From the NCBI GenBank assembly GCA_032718475.1, contig JAUCBJ010000837.1, forward strand, positions 1 to 64,000: 64,000 bases of DNA. Reading direction: 5' to 3'. Below the pieces are notes generated by a model that did not search any database, was not told where the DNA came from, and saw only the letters and a list, made by a program, of their open reading frames with translations. Within the stretch, counting starts at the first letter, position 1; the number at the start of each line of letters is the position of its first letter. Both the position numbers and the translations under genes were made by a program. This document shows positions 1-10,732 of the stretch, one piece after another. The DNA comes from Nemertoderma westbladi. Taxonomy: Eukaryota; Xenacoelomorpha; Nemertodermatida; Nemertodermatidae.

Positions 1-1132
1 GCTCGCGCGAGTTGGGCTATAGAAAATTCGCTGCTCGATATACGCGGCGTAATGGTACGTATATGGGCTTCTTAACTACTGGTCATTCTATCAATTTACA
101 CAATACGGACTATGTCGACTATATATCCTGCCCGGCGGAGTCGGAACCATAAGCTGAAATTCGAATGCGAAATTTCTATTCGAAATCGGCTCGAAAGAAA
201 AGACATTAAAGAAACAAATAAACGCGGTAACTCCAACATATATTTGGAATTCTTGATAGAAGCATTGTAACAACAAATAAATATCATCCGCGTTTACCCT
301 ACCAGACGTGCGTCTTTGGTATTATTACGATAAATGCCCTAGACCCAACTAATAAACGGAAAGACATAAACATCCACGTAAACCGAAACTTGTTGACGTA
401 TCACCTATGCTCACTCGGCTCGAACGATCCTGGAGTAAACCTACGATCAGAGTCCCGGAGTACTCGGTCAAACCTCCTCATTCCTTAGTTGGACCTCAGA
501 CCTGCGATCTTGGTGGTGTCGCGGATCCTCGCGGACTGTATTCACTGTTCAAAGATCTAGTGCTACCCTAACAATTAATCGGTAACACTCCGACAGTGAT
601 TTCTAGCTAGCCGCCCATCTTACCTAGCCGGATTGTGACGCGGACACCTAATATCACTATCCAACCGTATGGTCGTCCACGCTTAACGCGATACAACCCC
701 TCATCAAGGTGAAGGAGAGCGTTGTACGAAACGAGTTAAACGCTATTTTATAAAGATCAAAAGGGAAACCTGCGCTTGTTCAGATAAACGTAAGTTATCA
801 CAGTGAGTCCAATCGATACACGAATTGGCCTTATCTCAATTCGTTTGGGAAATCCAGAATCTCTAAGAAGTTATCGAACTTGGACGATCCTATTTTCTGC
901 GAGAGTTTTTGGATGAACGTATCCAGCTACGAGCGGAGGAAAATCAGCTCGAGGAGAAGCATATCGAAACGGCAGATACCTCGACCACAATCCTACACCT
1001 TCTGATGCAATCATATTGCACCCTTCACCCAGGAGTTATGGCCCTCCTAGTAAAGTGGCTCCCCCCAAAGAGAAAAAGACTCTTGCTAGCCTCAAAAAAC
1101 TGCGTAAACGCCGTCTGCGTAAGAAAGACTAA
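1..1132 (+). pseudogene. Decayed copy of the giant element's 3' module (copy 1)
   Basis: Base 1 corresponds to about position 32409 of the intact module, and homology runs in order through the first and second module ORFs to about 950. It then jumps to sequence matching about 36318 and ends at the same basic C-terminal coding stretch and TAA stop (1130-1132). Copy 1 has therefore lost about 2.7 kb, including the zinc-knuckle region, and it carries many substitutions and stops. A further 48-nt deletion relative to the intact copy near 395 is a multiple of three. The copy continues directly into a polypurine tract and an LTR, in the same order as the intact element. Homology is clear by eye; the upstream part of this copy lies outside the window. 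Confidence 0.85.
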
Positions 1133-1202
1133 CTGTTTAGAGTATCTTTGTGTTTTAGAAACTGTGATTTTTATATTTTATAGACTGAAAATCCCATTTT
1201 CT

Positions 1203-1210
1203 GGGAGCGG
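1203..1210 (+). other. Polypurine tract of copy 1
   Basis: The octamer GGGAGCGG lies directly against the TG that opens the LTR. The same octamer precedes the 3' LTR of the intact element at 36570-36577. In LTR elements a purine-rich tract at this place primes plus-strand DNA synthesis; that role is inferred from position and conservation. Confidence 0.6.
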
Positions 1211-2430
1211 TGTAAAAGCCTTTGCTGAATTGCCCCGTTATTTTTATTATCTTTTACATTAAAATACTCTGTAGTTGATTTAATAAGTGTAAGAGACCGT
1301 ATTATTGCTGTATCTGTGTTTTTAGAGGATCTAAGACCTATTTCCTCCGTATGTGTACTGTGAAAGGCATATTTTATGATTCTATGGCAATTCGTGACGC
1401 AAAAGGGTGATAGCTACTCTTGAACAGTAGTTACTATGACTACGGTTAACAGCTGACATTCATACGTGTTGATTTCCTTTGTTCTACGGCGTCTCTCAGC
1501 TCAGTCAGCCAATGAGAGCGTTTTTGTGGCTCCTTGTACAGAGAATTTCCGAGAAATGACGCAATGCCTATGTGCAGTGTTTACATTCAGTCTTGAGCCA
1601 AAGAAAGAACGGCTTGGAAGTATTTTTGTGCTGTACTGCTTTTTAGTCGTACACTGGTAGGTTTAATTATAAAGGGCATATATCCTTTAACATACAAAAC
1701 AACTGACTACTTGAATATCTCATGCCTATGTGCAGTACATACCGGTACTGACTTGTTGTTTTATACTGCTATTTGCTGTCAGTTCTTCATAATATGGTTG
1801 ATGAATAATTATATTTGGAATAACGATAAATAACCCCGCAACCCAATATTCTTGATATACCTAAGGTAAGAGAGAAGGGTTACAAATAAACGATTGTGAC
1901 TTATGTTAAAGTGGTTTGAAGTGAATCTAATGTTATTTGATAGACCCTACATGATTCAGTCTGTGTTCCTTTTATATGTGACTAAAATCAGTGAAGATTG
2001 GCAGATTAGTGTGCAGTATTGTGCAGCATTGTGTATGAGTGAGTCTGTTAAAGAAGCAATTCCTAAAGAATGCGCCATATATGTGAATTATAATTAAGCC
2101 ATATCGTTGTGAGTAGTTTAAGTCATAACTCTGTTTATATAGATAAAGCGCCACGTCCTAAAGGAACTGTTAATATTACCGAAGGTGAATAATATTGTCA
2201 GAGATTATATATTACTGTCAGTCGAATAATACATTAGGCTTACATAGCAATAAAAATTAAACCGTCGAACCCAATCTCCCGGGAATATCCAGCGGGTGAA
2301 TGGTCGCGCACGGATTGGTTTCGACTAGTGTAGTGAATCAAATACTTGTCATAGACTAAAAAGCGATTTATTATCTAGAAGACATTCTAATTTGGCGGGT
2401 TAAACTGCCAAAGGTCTGAAAGCGCGAACA
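1211..2430 (+). repeat. 3' LTR of copy 1 of the giant LTR-element family
   Basis: It begins TGTAAAAGC and ends GCGCGAACA, the same TG...CA termini as the LTRs at 18948 and 36578, and is 1220 bp long. It is much more diverged from those LTRs than they are from each other, so this copy is older. The five bases after it are GGGTG; the matching target duplication would lie before the window starts. Confidence 0.88.
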
Positions 2431-2541
2431 GGGTGGAACAAGTGGCCTCTGTCCATCACCTCATTTTGGAGTACATATATCTTATCTTGAGAATGGCTTG
2501 TTGAAATAACATAAAATTAGTACTGATGGTTCCCTACCATA

Positions 2542-2724
2542 TAATGCAACTTTTGAACTAGAATTAAGAACATATGATAGTGATTGTATGTTATGGTACT
2601 TTTTGTGAGAAAAGGGATGTGTTTTTTTTCAATTCCCTATTTTTGTGATTTTTTTTTCAAAAAATGTCAAATATCCATAAGATATAGTCAAGGGGTAACC
2701 ATTTTTTGTTCAAAAGTTGCATAA
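2542..2724. mobile_element. Small foldback element with 15-bp inverted ends
   Basis: ATGCAACTTTTGAAC at 2544-2558 is repeated inverted at 2708-2722 around an AT-rich core of about 150 bp with no ORF. A similar word occurs near 46571. It looks like a MITE, but I could not define a clean target duplication. Confidence 0.45.
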
Positions 2725-2730
2725 GACCAG

Positions 2731-3010
2731 GTTCCACCTTGGTGTAGTGGTTGCATTGAATTCACATCTCCCGTAGGTCGTGGGTTCGATCCTCACATGG
2801 GCCAGGGCAGTTTTCGTTTCGGCACGAATGCTTTAAAGGGACCAGCCAGGGCTCATCTCTGCCTTGCATCCTTAAGTGGTAGCTAAATGAGTACTGGAGT
2901 TTCCTCTGGGGAGTAAAGTTCTGGGGGGACCGCACTGGAAATAAGTCGTCAGACTTTGTGCGTAATCCCTGGCCTATCGGCCGAAGAAAATTTACTTTTA
3001 CTTTACTTTA
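2731..3010 (+). mobile_element. tRNA-derived SINE, copy 1
   Basis: The head carries an A-box-like TGGTGTAGTGG and a B-box GGTTCGATCC, the two internal RNA polymerase III promoter elements of tRNA genes. The body (including 'cagttttcgtttcggcacgaa' and 'agtttcctctgggga') is shared with a second copy at 58208-58490, and the element ends in a short TTTAC repeat tail. It is not a working tRNA because the body and tail are unrelated to tRNA. Confidence 0.85.
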
Positions 3011-3224
3011 AGACGATATCAAGGTTCTATATATATAATTAGATAAATTACAATTACCTTCCGCTGAGAATGATCTGTGACTGAATAACTTATTTATTTT
3101 ATTATTATTTTTTAAACGGCCTTTTATCCTATATGTATATCTATATTTTACTTCGAAATATTTGTTGGTGCTAATTTTAACTCAATTATGAATCGATTAA
3201 ATACTGATACATTCAATAGAACGG

Positions 3225-3961
3225 TTAGCAAATTAAATGCGTTGGTTCCGTCATCATCAGGACTGCCTCACAGTCTTTATCACCAAACTCCTCACTAATA
3301 GCATGTATAGCAGATTCAATACCAGCCGGATGTCCAGCTGCTGTCTGGCATGGTCCGGCTGCACACTGGATTTCTTCCTGAAGGCAAGTAATAATTAGCT
3401 TACCTATTAACCTTTTGAGACTCTCTCCCACTCCTATTGGGCGTTTAAGGGGATCAACTTGGAAGCTACCAGAGCCTCAACAGAGTAGGGATCTATAAAC
3501 TCAGTTGCTAGGCATTGTGCTACCCTTGCAATCGTTCGACAGAGGTCAGTTGAATGGGGACGAAACTCTTTAGAGCAGAGAATGCGCTTCAAGCATTCTG
3601 CATCAAGACCTGAAGGGCCTGCACCACCACGCAGTTGTAATGCAGCCTTAAACACAAATTCTTCATCTATTGCAGCAAAAGTGCTGGGGGGAACTGAATC
3701 AATGAGCCCTCTCAATGCCGAATCAAGTGAGAACTTGGCTGCCTGTGGGTGCTTAGCTTTCAGCTCATCTATTACACTGCTATTTAGTTCAAGAAACCCT
3801 CCAGCAGAATTGTCTAACAGTCTCAGTGCTGCAAACCTTTCCTGCAAACATGAGCTTGCTGAATAATGTTGCATTGTCTTCAGGATGACGTTTGGGATAT
3901 GATTCCTGTAATTTTGATTGGATTGCAGCAGCGTCTCTAAGAAGTGAATCAAACTCACCAT
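3225..3961 (-). pseudogene. Reverse transcriptase fragment (N-terminal half), non-LTR-type element
   Basis: Minus-strand reading. The piece 3961-3434 has a conserved RGGAGPSGLDA segment and ends near KLIPLN; 3431-3225 continues with a GVGESLKRLIGK segment and AAGPCQTAAG, then stops just where RT motif A should appear. The two pieces are in different frames, so at least one frameshift separates them. I recognise the pattern from RTs common in cnidarian and other invertebrate genomes, but I do not assign a named clade. The catalytic half is missing, so this copy is dead. It belongs with the PHD and Ulp1-like pieces immediately upstream on the same strand. Confidence 0.7.
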
Positions 3962-3971
3962 TGGCCCACTG

Positions 3972-4619
3972 TTATTGTCGTAATGTCAAGATCCAGCTAT
4001 GCTCAGCTGCCTTAGATTTCGCATGAGGCTTTTGAAGGAGCAGATGGGGCATTACTGCTACAAGCTTAAATGCTACACCGTCGAGAGGTGAAGCTGTTGA
4101 CCATCTGCCTAAGATGCGGTTCATCTCCACAACATAGTCCTTTCCTGCCCTACCTGAAGGCAGTTTGAAACAGTTTTTACGGCAATGGGATACAGTGGTG
4201 TAGAGGGAATCTACCATGTTACAAATCTCTGCACCTGAAATCAAACCCCAGAGAAACGATTGTTTGTGAGCTGGGATGAAGTTAGGTAGACTGGGTTCTG
4301 GTGCAGGTAAAGCGCTGGCATTGTCAGTAATCTTTGTGTATGGTATAGGATAGGCTTGTACTAGAGGTTTTTGTTGGTCTGGTTTGGGTCTGAAAGATGA
4401 ATTTATCTTTTGTGGCTCTTGGAATTGCTTGCACAGTATGCAAATAAAGGAAGCTTCCTTTGTGGCAACCTGAAAGAACGTCTTTTTCGTAAGACCCTGA
4501 CATGAACCATGGTACCTGTAAGAACAACTACTGCAAGTGGTTGTCCACTTGCGACCATATGGAAGCAGGCAAGATGGGCAAGAAGGCACTGTAGGTTCAT
4601 TATCAGGGGCCGAGTTTCG
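3972..4619 (-). pseudogene. PHD finger plus pre-RT region of the same retroelement
   Basis: Read on the minus strand, the first about 55 residues contain cysteines and a histidine spaced as a C4HC3 PHD finger: CPSC, CSSC, HGSC and finally CILC. A linker follows, then a segment starting LPSGRAGKDYVVEMN that in related elements precedes the RT. It leads directly into the RT fragment at 3961 through a frame change. A PHD-type finger in a retroelement ORF is usually taken as a chromatin- or nucleic-acid-binding module; the function here is inferred. The frame differs from the Ulp1-like piece upstream, so the original polyprotein is broken. Confidence 0.65.
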
Positions 4620-4699
4620 CCGAGTAGCTTTTCCACTCCCTCTTGGGGGTAGTGTACCTCTGAAGTGGACTTTGAGACTAAAGGGCGGCCTTCTTTTTG

Positions 4700-5080
4700 T
4701 TTCACAGCATTTTCTCTGACTACCACTGAAAGTTCTAGTCTGTATTTATTTATAGTAGAGTCATTAGTACTTGGAAACTGTGCAACAGAACCTTCCAGGC
4801 ACATTTTGGCATACCTGCATACATAGATCCCACACTGATAGCTATTGTATTGTACCCTAGGTACTGATGGCTCGGTGTAGATGTCTGGTATGGTTATATC
4901 ATACCTCTTGGCCTCAAGGGTTATCCATTCGGACAAATTGTTAACAATTTGTTTGTTAAAACCCCCAAGTGAGTCAAAGTACTGAATAGACGAACGCAGG
5001 GGGCAGAGGATAGCTAATACCCAGTGGTTGTTGTTGAGATTTGTGGGGAAGAATATTGTTGGAAGAATAGTGTATTTGTT
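4700..5080 (-). pseudogene. Ulp1/C48-like cysteine protease domain of a retroelement
   Basis: Minus-strand reading contains NNNHWVLAI, then YFDSLGGF, then VQYNSYQCGIYVC. These fit the His-Trp, Asp and Gln...Cys catalytic elements of the Ulp1/SENP (C48) cysteine protease fold. The domain is followed by the PHD finger and RT on the same strand, an order consistent with one element whose polyprotein may have been self-processed. It runs in frame from the thumb region of a different RT (5488 to about 5085), so the open frame is a chimera formed by insertion and not one gene. The boundary near 5080 is approximate. Confidence 0.6.
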
Positions 5081-5084
5081 CGTT

Positions 5085-6385
5085 GGAATCATTTTCAGGG
5101 CCATGGTGGAAGAGGCATTTTTTGGCAAACCAAGAAGACGTTTCACATAAGTTGATTTGATAATATCAATTTGTATAAGGTTTGCGAGAGTAAAGAATTT
5201 GGCGATCTCTGTGAAGGCATAATTAACCATAGAGTCTATTTTCATTTGGAAGATAGTTAGAATAGTGTTAACAGAAACATGGTGAAGATCTTTTAGGCCT
5301 CCTATGGCTGAGAGAGCTTTCCTTTTCTTCTGGATTATGTGTCGTGAGAACGATAACGATGGTTGTAGGGTGACCCCTAGGTATTCGTATTTGTTGCATA
5401 ATGGTACTTGGATGCCGTTGTAGTAGAATACATCTGCCCTGGATGTTCGACTGCCTTTTCTAAATTTAATTATTTTGGTTTTCCCCATATTTAATTACAT
5501 CGAGTTTTTAATGGACCATTTGTTGTAGATTTCGTTTAGTGCGTTTTGGTCACTGTTCTTTAGCTAGTATATAACTAGGTCGTCAGCAAAAAATATGAAT
5601 CTTATGGTGGAAGCTATTTGTTGGAGAACTTGTGCCAGGTCCGCAATAAACATCAGGAAGCAAGAAGGTGACAAAGAATCCCCTTGCAAAATACCCCGAA
5701 GTTGAACAATTACATTAGAAAATTTGATACAGTCAACGATTTTCACAGAGTATTTCAAGAGGGCCTTTATTAGATTGCGTGTTTTTCCTTTGATGCCAAA
5801 GATTTTGTAGATTATATACACTAGAATAGTTATGTTTACCAATCAAAGACTTTTCTGAAGTCTATAAATAGGACAAATATTGTTTTCTGTGAGTTGTGTG
5901 ACGTCGGGGCTTTGATTGTTGCAGATATATCCGATAGTAGAAGCTTTATAGCATGTATGGCTGATCTTCCCTGTCGGAACCCGAACTGCATAGCAGGGAG
6001 TAGACCTTCTATATGTGCGATAACCCGTATGTTGATAACCTTTGTGAGGATTTTGAGAAAATCACTAATGAGAGCTATTCCCCGATAGTTGTCCAGGGCT
6101 GATTTGCTTCCCTTTCCTTTATACAGTAGTTTAATTATACTAATTGCCCAACTTATTGGAATTTTTCCGACGTTCAAACATGCGTTGAAGAGGATCACTA
6201 GTATGTGGAGAATTACTGGAAGTTATGCTTTCACGTGCTCGTAATATATTATATCGGGCCCGCATGCCTTGTGGTTCGAAGTGCAGTTAACAGCTTCGGA
6301 GATTTCCGCCTCAGTAATTGGTTTATTGTACCAGGCATCATCCTCTTTCTCAGCGTCAGTTACTTCCGGGGTTTAATATTTTTTT
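5085..6385 (-). pseudogene. Decayed non-LTR reverse transcriptase
   Basis: Minus-strand reading begins near 6385 with a KPITEAEISEAV segment and an ACGPDIIYYEH segment, then a stop, then YKGKGSKSALDNYRGIALIS (finger motif), FGFRQGRSAIHAI, FIDFRKVFD (motif A), GDSLSP (motif B), FFADDLVIY (motif C, catalytic FADD kept) and NKYEYLGVTL of the thumb. Stops at about 6225, 5564 and 5505 and a frameshift near 5840 break it. The 3' end is cut by the Ulp1-PHD-RT element at about 5080. The clade is uncertain; it is distinct from the other RTs in the window. Confidence 0.75.
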
Positions 6386-6390
6386 TTTAG

Positions 6391-6959
6391 TTTCATAGTT
6401 TCATATTATTGTACAGTAGATAATGGTCTAGTTATGTGAATACGGCCTTAGGCCTAACTAAGGACGCTCATTCTTTAATTTGATTAGACATGGCACAGTT
6501 TGTAGGATATCAGTACAGCAGTACCATCACTGCACCTATTCGCATGCGATAGGCCTACAGGACGAAGTTCAGACTCTGCTTTTCCGCTTTATTCTGTTTA
6601 ATATCATTTTAAACTACAATGACTTATCATATTTTTGTGAGCAATAAATATCACTGTTATCGAACTGATAATGCCAGGTGACAACCGAGACCCATGATGT
6701 TTCATCTTACAATCACCAGTGCCCAAGTACGACCTCGACACTGAGAAGGATTCCTCGCCATTGTGGAAGGATGATTGAGGCGCATTTACCATTTCATCCA
6801 GGCTGGTGAATCTCTACACAGAGGACTCTTCCCCAAACCCCAATGCAACAGTAACAGCCACCATGGCACGACTCTAACTGCTGCCCACAATTACAGGGTG
6901 TGTTCCCCTGCCACACCAACAGCATCAATAAGGGTCTCGCTCGCATCGCCATTTCAATC
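6391..6959. other. No gene recognised
   Basis: Ordinary unique-looking sequence with short open frames only; I see no domain, array or terminal repeats. It ends at the left target duplication of the solo LTR. Confidence 0.4.
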
Positions 6960-6964
6960 ACAGC
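6960..6964. repeat. Left target duplication ACAGC of the solo LTR
   Basis: ACAGC immediately precedes the TG of the solo LTR and is repeated immediately after its CA at 8101-8105. A 5-bp duplication matches that of the intact element (ATAAT). Confidence 0.85.
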
Positions 6965-8100
6965 TGTTAAAGCTTTTGCGGACATAACAAGTCATTTTTA
7001 CGCAATGCGCAGAATACTCTAAAATAGCCCTAAATTTATCCAACTACGCGATGGGAAGGAATTAGAACCAAGATGACGAAATCTGTCAGCTGATTCTTTG
7101 TGGACGTGGAAGTTCTTTGTTCTGCCTTATTCAGCCAATCAGAGCAATTTTCACTTTATATCTAACAGAAACCTATGGAAACTCGCGCAATGCATTACGG
7201 TCTTTGTTTAATATTTTCTGAGCATCAGAACCAACTCAGAATTTTCTGTGCTTCTGTGCGGAAGTTTCAGACTTTGGCCTAGGAACATCAGATGGCCTTG
7301 GTTATAAGAACGTAAATCTATTAACATTGAACATTTACTTAACTTAACTCCTCTGCATACTACCGAACATTTCATAACTGCATAAGTAACACATACTGAC
7401 TGTTCACCGCATTATTTTACTTCTGTTTATAGTATTAATTGTTGTTATATTAATGGATATTGATGTTATATTTGGAGAATACCGATAAATAATCATAAAC
7501 CCCTCAATCTTATTGATTACTGAGGTAAGAGGAATAGAGTTTACCGGTAGCAACTGCGACTTAAATTATAGTGGTTTTGTGTGAATTAAATGCTATTTCA
7601 TAATCCCTACATGTGTCAGTTGCGATCCTCCTTATATATGATCAAATTCAGTGACGGTCGGCAGATTAGTGCGAACTAGTGTAAAGTAGTGTGAAGTAGT
7701 GTGAAGTAGTGTGAAGGTTAATAAAGCATCTCCTAAAGAATGCGCTATTTACGAAACTCTGTGGCCATCTAGTTGTGATTAGTATAAGTCATAACTCTGT
7801 TTTTATACTTAAAGCGCCACGTCCTAAAGGAACTGTTAATATTTCCCCGAAAGTAAATATAGTTGTCAGAGATTATATAGTAGCGATCAATCGAATAATA
7901 CAGTAGGTCTACACTGCAATAACTCCCAAGGAATCCGAATCCAGTCTCCCACACCGTGGGTCATACGCCGCGCACGGACTGGCTTCGGCTGATGTAACTT
8001 CAGTACACTAGGTAATTGGTAAAAGGCTAAAGTCGATTTATAAACAAGAGGACAACTAAAATTGGCAGGTTAAACTGCTAAAGGTCTAAAAGCGCGAACA
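6965..8100 (+). repeat. Solo LTR of the giant LTR-element family
   Basis: It starts TGTTAAAGCTTTTGCGG, ends AGCGCGAACA, and matches the LTRs at 1211 and 18948 along its length with many substitutions (1136 bp). Perfect 5-bp direct repeats ACAGC flank it with no internal element sequence, the expected product of LTR-LTR recombination. It lies in the same orientation as the other two copies. Confidence 0.88.
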
Positions 8101-8649
8101 ACAGCCGATTTTCTTTTTCACGCTCCAACCCTATTGTCACCATTTGTGCACCACTTGGAATAATAATCTTCCCAATGAGTATGTATTTTGTGAATAGAAT
8201 TGTAGTTTCTACCACCATATGTTAGTTTTATATAGACATTCTTGTTAGTATACTTGTTAAAATATTATTCAAATATTATTCATATTTGTTATAGTAGTAC
8301 TTTTGTGTCGGATAGATGTTAGGTCGTTATCATATTTAGTAACTTGTGATTACTGTTGTACAGTAGTAAGAGTTGTGCAAATCTTAATTGCATTGGTAAT
8401 TTATGCGGAATTCTAGAACTGGATAAATTAGATATAAATGCAATTTCTACGTCAGAGCTGCACTATGCCAGAAAGTGGGAGAGAATTCACCAAGGCCTAG
8501 GCAGGGAATTCTGAAATCTTTGGTTTTGAATAATATAATGTTAGCCTATGGGTGACATGCTATGTTAATCTAGAATTATTCCATATTACAATATTAATAT
8601 TAATAGTAACAATGTGTTGGCAAGCTGAATTTATCGAGGTGTTTGTTAT
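8101..8649. other. No gene recognised
   Basis: AT-rich sequence between the solo LTR and the foldback element; it starts with the right ACAGC duplication. No ORF of note. Confidence 0.4.
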
Positions 8650-8948
8650 TATACATTTATTATAGAAAGGGATCTAGAGGTCTTAACCTCGAATGATGAG
8701 TTTTTATTTTACCGAAAATAACTTATCTTTTATTGGCGCAATTGTAGGACTAATCCCATCACATGCGTACTTTTTAATCGGGTAGTGTACAAATTTAAAG
8801 TTTTTAAAGTTTACAATTTTAAAAAGTATGCATGTGTTGGGATTAGTCCTACAATTGCGCCAATAAAAGATAAGTTATTTTCGGCAAAATAAAAAAACTT
8901 ATCATTCGAGGTTAAGACCCCTAGATCCCTTCCTATAATAAATGTATA
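8650..8948. mobile_element. Foldback (hairpin) element, about 300 bp
   Basis: Two arms of about 120 bp are near-perfect inverted repeats around a short AT-rich loop near 8780-8820. The outer ends read tatacatttattata and, inverted, tataataaatgtata. The arms share the words ggtcttaacctcgaatgat and ggactaatccca. No coding capacity. The same terminal word recurs at about 47065, next to unrelated sequence, suggesting other members of the family. Confidence 0.75.
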
Positions 8949-9115
8949 CTATTAATATTATAATACTATTTTTTTAAATATATATTGCAACATTATTGCG
9001 GGTGGAAACTGGAGAAAAAACTTCTCTAAATCTTGTTCTAATCTTTATATACATATGCTGTACTTATTATTTTATAATAATGTAACATAACAATAATAAT
9101 CATAAATAAACTAAA

Positions 9116-9777
9116 CTAACCTTTTATTCCATGATGGGACAACTGATGAAAAGTCTCCTGAAGTTCTTCCTCTGATAGGTAGCAGTTGTAATACCGTGCA
9201 TGGGCAATATATCCGGGATATGCATGTCCACCTTGAAGACGTTTCCCTAAATTAAGATCACTAGACATATCTACAGGACATCTTTCAGTGTTCACTGTTT
9301 CAACCTCCTTTCTGAGTTGGACATTAGTACCTACACGTCGGCTGTAAATGAATTGTTGCCTATTCACCTCACTTCTTCCAATAGCAACCATATGCCATTC
9401 ATCTAGAACAACAGCACTGGTAACTTCTTGTCCTGCAACACCAGTAATCATGGGATTGTACCACAGGGAGGTGATTGCACCATGACTCCAGAAATGTGAA
9501 CCAATTGATGAACTCGAACCAAATTCATATATCGGTCCAGTTCCTCCTCCACCCCTCTTTACAAACATCAACATTGTAAATGTCTCAGAGGTTAATTCAT
9601 CACTCCCATGGCCAATTGACACATAACCATGATGAAATCCCATTGCTTGATCTTCAATCCCCCCTGGTCCTGGACCATATTTTACAGCTCCATGCAATAT
9701 CCCATTGAATTTACCTAGTTTTTCATCACCACGATCGTCATAATTTAAAGGCCACCATGATTTATATTCACAATCAT
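9116..9777 (-). CDS. LamG/concanavalin-A-like domain exon, probably host 3'-terminal coding exon
   Basis: Reading on the minus strand gives about 220 residues of one LamG-like (Laminin_G_3/pentraxin-type jelly-roll) domain: an opening SWWPLNYDD and GKFNG segment, a GPGPGG turn, a TFTMLMFVK strand, EWHMVAIGRSE, and the closing YIAHARYYNCYLSEEEL segment typical of the family end. It stops at 9116-9118. A plausible splice acceptor (TTAATTTAATAG) lies at about 9778-9779, so this is likely one exon of a larger extracellular or adhesion-type protein rather than a whole gene. No signal peptide or membrane segment is visible in the exon. Upstream exons are not identifiable here, and a processed or broken copy is not excluded. 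Confidence 0.65.
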
Positions 9778-10470
9778 CTATTAAATTAATTTGTAAATTA
9801 TAATTTGGTAAATATAGTAGTTAGTAGTCATCCACCACAGTGGAATTTCATTGCTTTTAAGTTTACATTAACTGTTGGTATCGCTATAAGAGTTAATTTA
9901 TCTATGACAAAAAGTTGCACATTCCACTGATAATTTGCGACTAACATCCAACCTTGATAGTTTAGATCATAACATACCTATCTATTGGGTCGCGCGGGCT
10001 TTGTATAAATGACCTCCATCTGCATTGGAGGATACGCATGTACGTACTGCGCCTAGTGCAGAGTGTGCCTTGCAGAAAAAATGTTGAACACCCAAGAGTT
10101 CGCCCATTGCTCTGCCCAGACATAAATAAAGCCTGTGAAACAATATGCTAGTGTAAGTCTTCATAGGAGATGATAATAATGCGATTGCTTTTTAGGAATT
10201 AGAGCAGGATCTTCTTTCGCCTTTATAAAAAGGGTAGGATGGAATTAAACCTGGATATCGGAGAGGTCAATTAAGTAATACAAACCAAAGACAAACCAAA
10301 GACAAAAAGAATGGGAGTAGATGACTTTTTAGACCTTGGTTGGTAATACCATAATGGAGCTTTAAAAGACTTTTTACAGTTATACTCTCTTTTCCAGTAA
10401 TACTTTTCTCAGTTTGGATTATCTAGCATAAGATTTTAGTTATGAATTAATTGTTATCAATTCTGGGCAG
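9778..10470. other. No gene recognised (possible intron of the LamG gene)
   Basis: No convincing ORF. If the exon at 9116-9777 is real, this stretch lies in its upstream intron. Short direct repeats such as 'accaaagacaa' occur near 10282. Confidence 0.35.
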
Positions 10471-10514
10471 CTGATGTTTCTCCTCCCTGGACAATAAGTG
10501 GGAGAAATGTTTCT

Positions 10515-10732
10515 GCCAGCTTTCTGTATAAACCTTGTTTCTTTCATGCATTTAAGTAAATTCCAGAAAAGTTCTACCAGCTTTCTGTAGAAACCTTGTT
10601 TCTTTCATGCATTTAAGTAAATTCCAGAAAAGTTATGTCAGCTTTCTGTAGAAACCTTGTTTCTTTCATGGATTAAAGAAACTTCAAGAAATGTTTCTGA
10701 CAGCTTTCTGTAGAAACTCTTTCATGGATTAA
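10515..10732. repeat. About 60-bp tandem repeat, left part (split by an insertion)
   Basis: About four units contain 'cagctttctgtagaaacc', 'tttctttcatg' and 'ttccagaaaagtt'. The last unit is cut at ATTAA and resumes at 12290, where 'taaagaaacttcaagaaatg' continues the unit exactly as in the copy at 10673. The array is the pre-insertion target. Confidence 0.8.

Noticed and set aside
909-1262. 117-residue ORF as an independent gene
   Set aside because: It spans the deletion junction of the decayed copy 1 and runs into its LTR.
4403-5488. A single 361-residue gene
   Set aside because: The frame joins the thumb of one RT, a Ulp1-like domain of another element and an out-of-frame stretch of the PHD region; it is a chimera of decayed elements.
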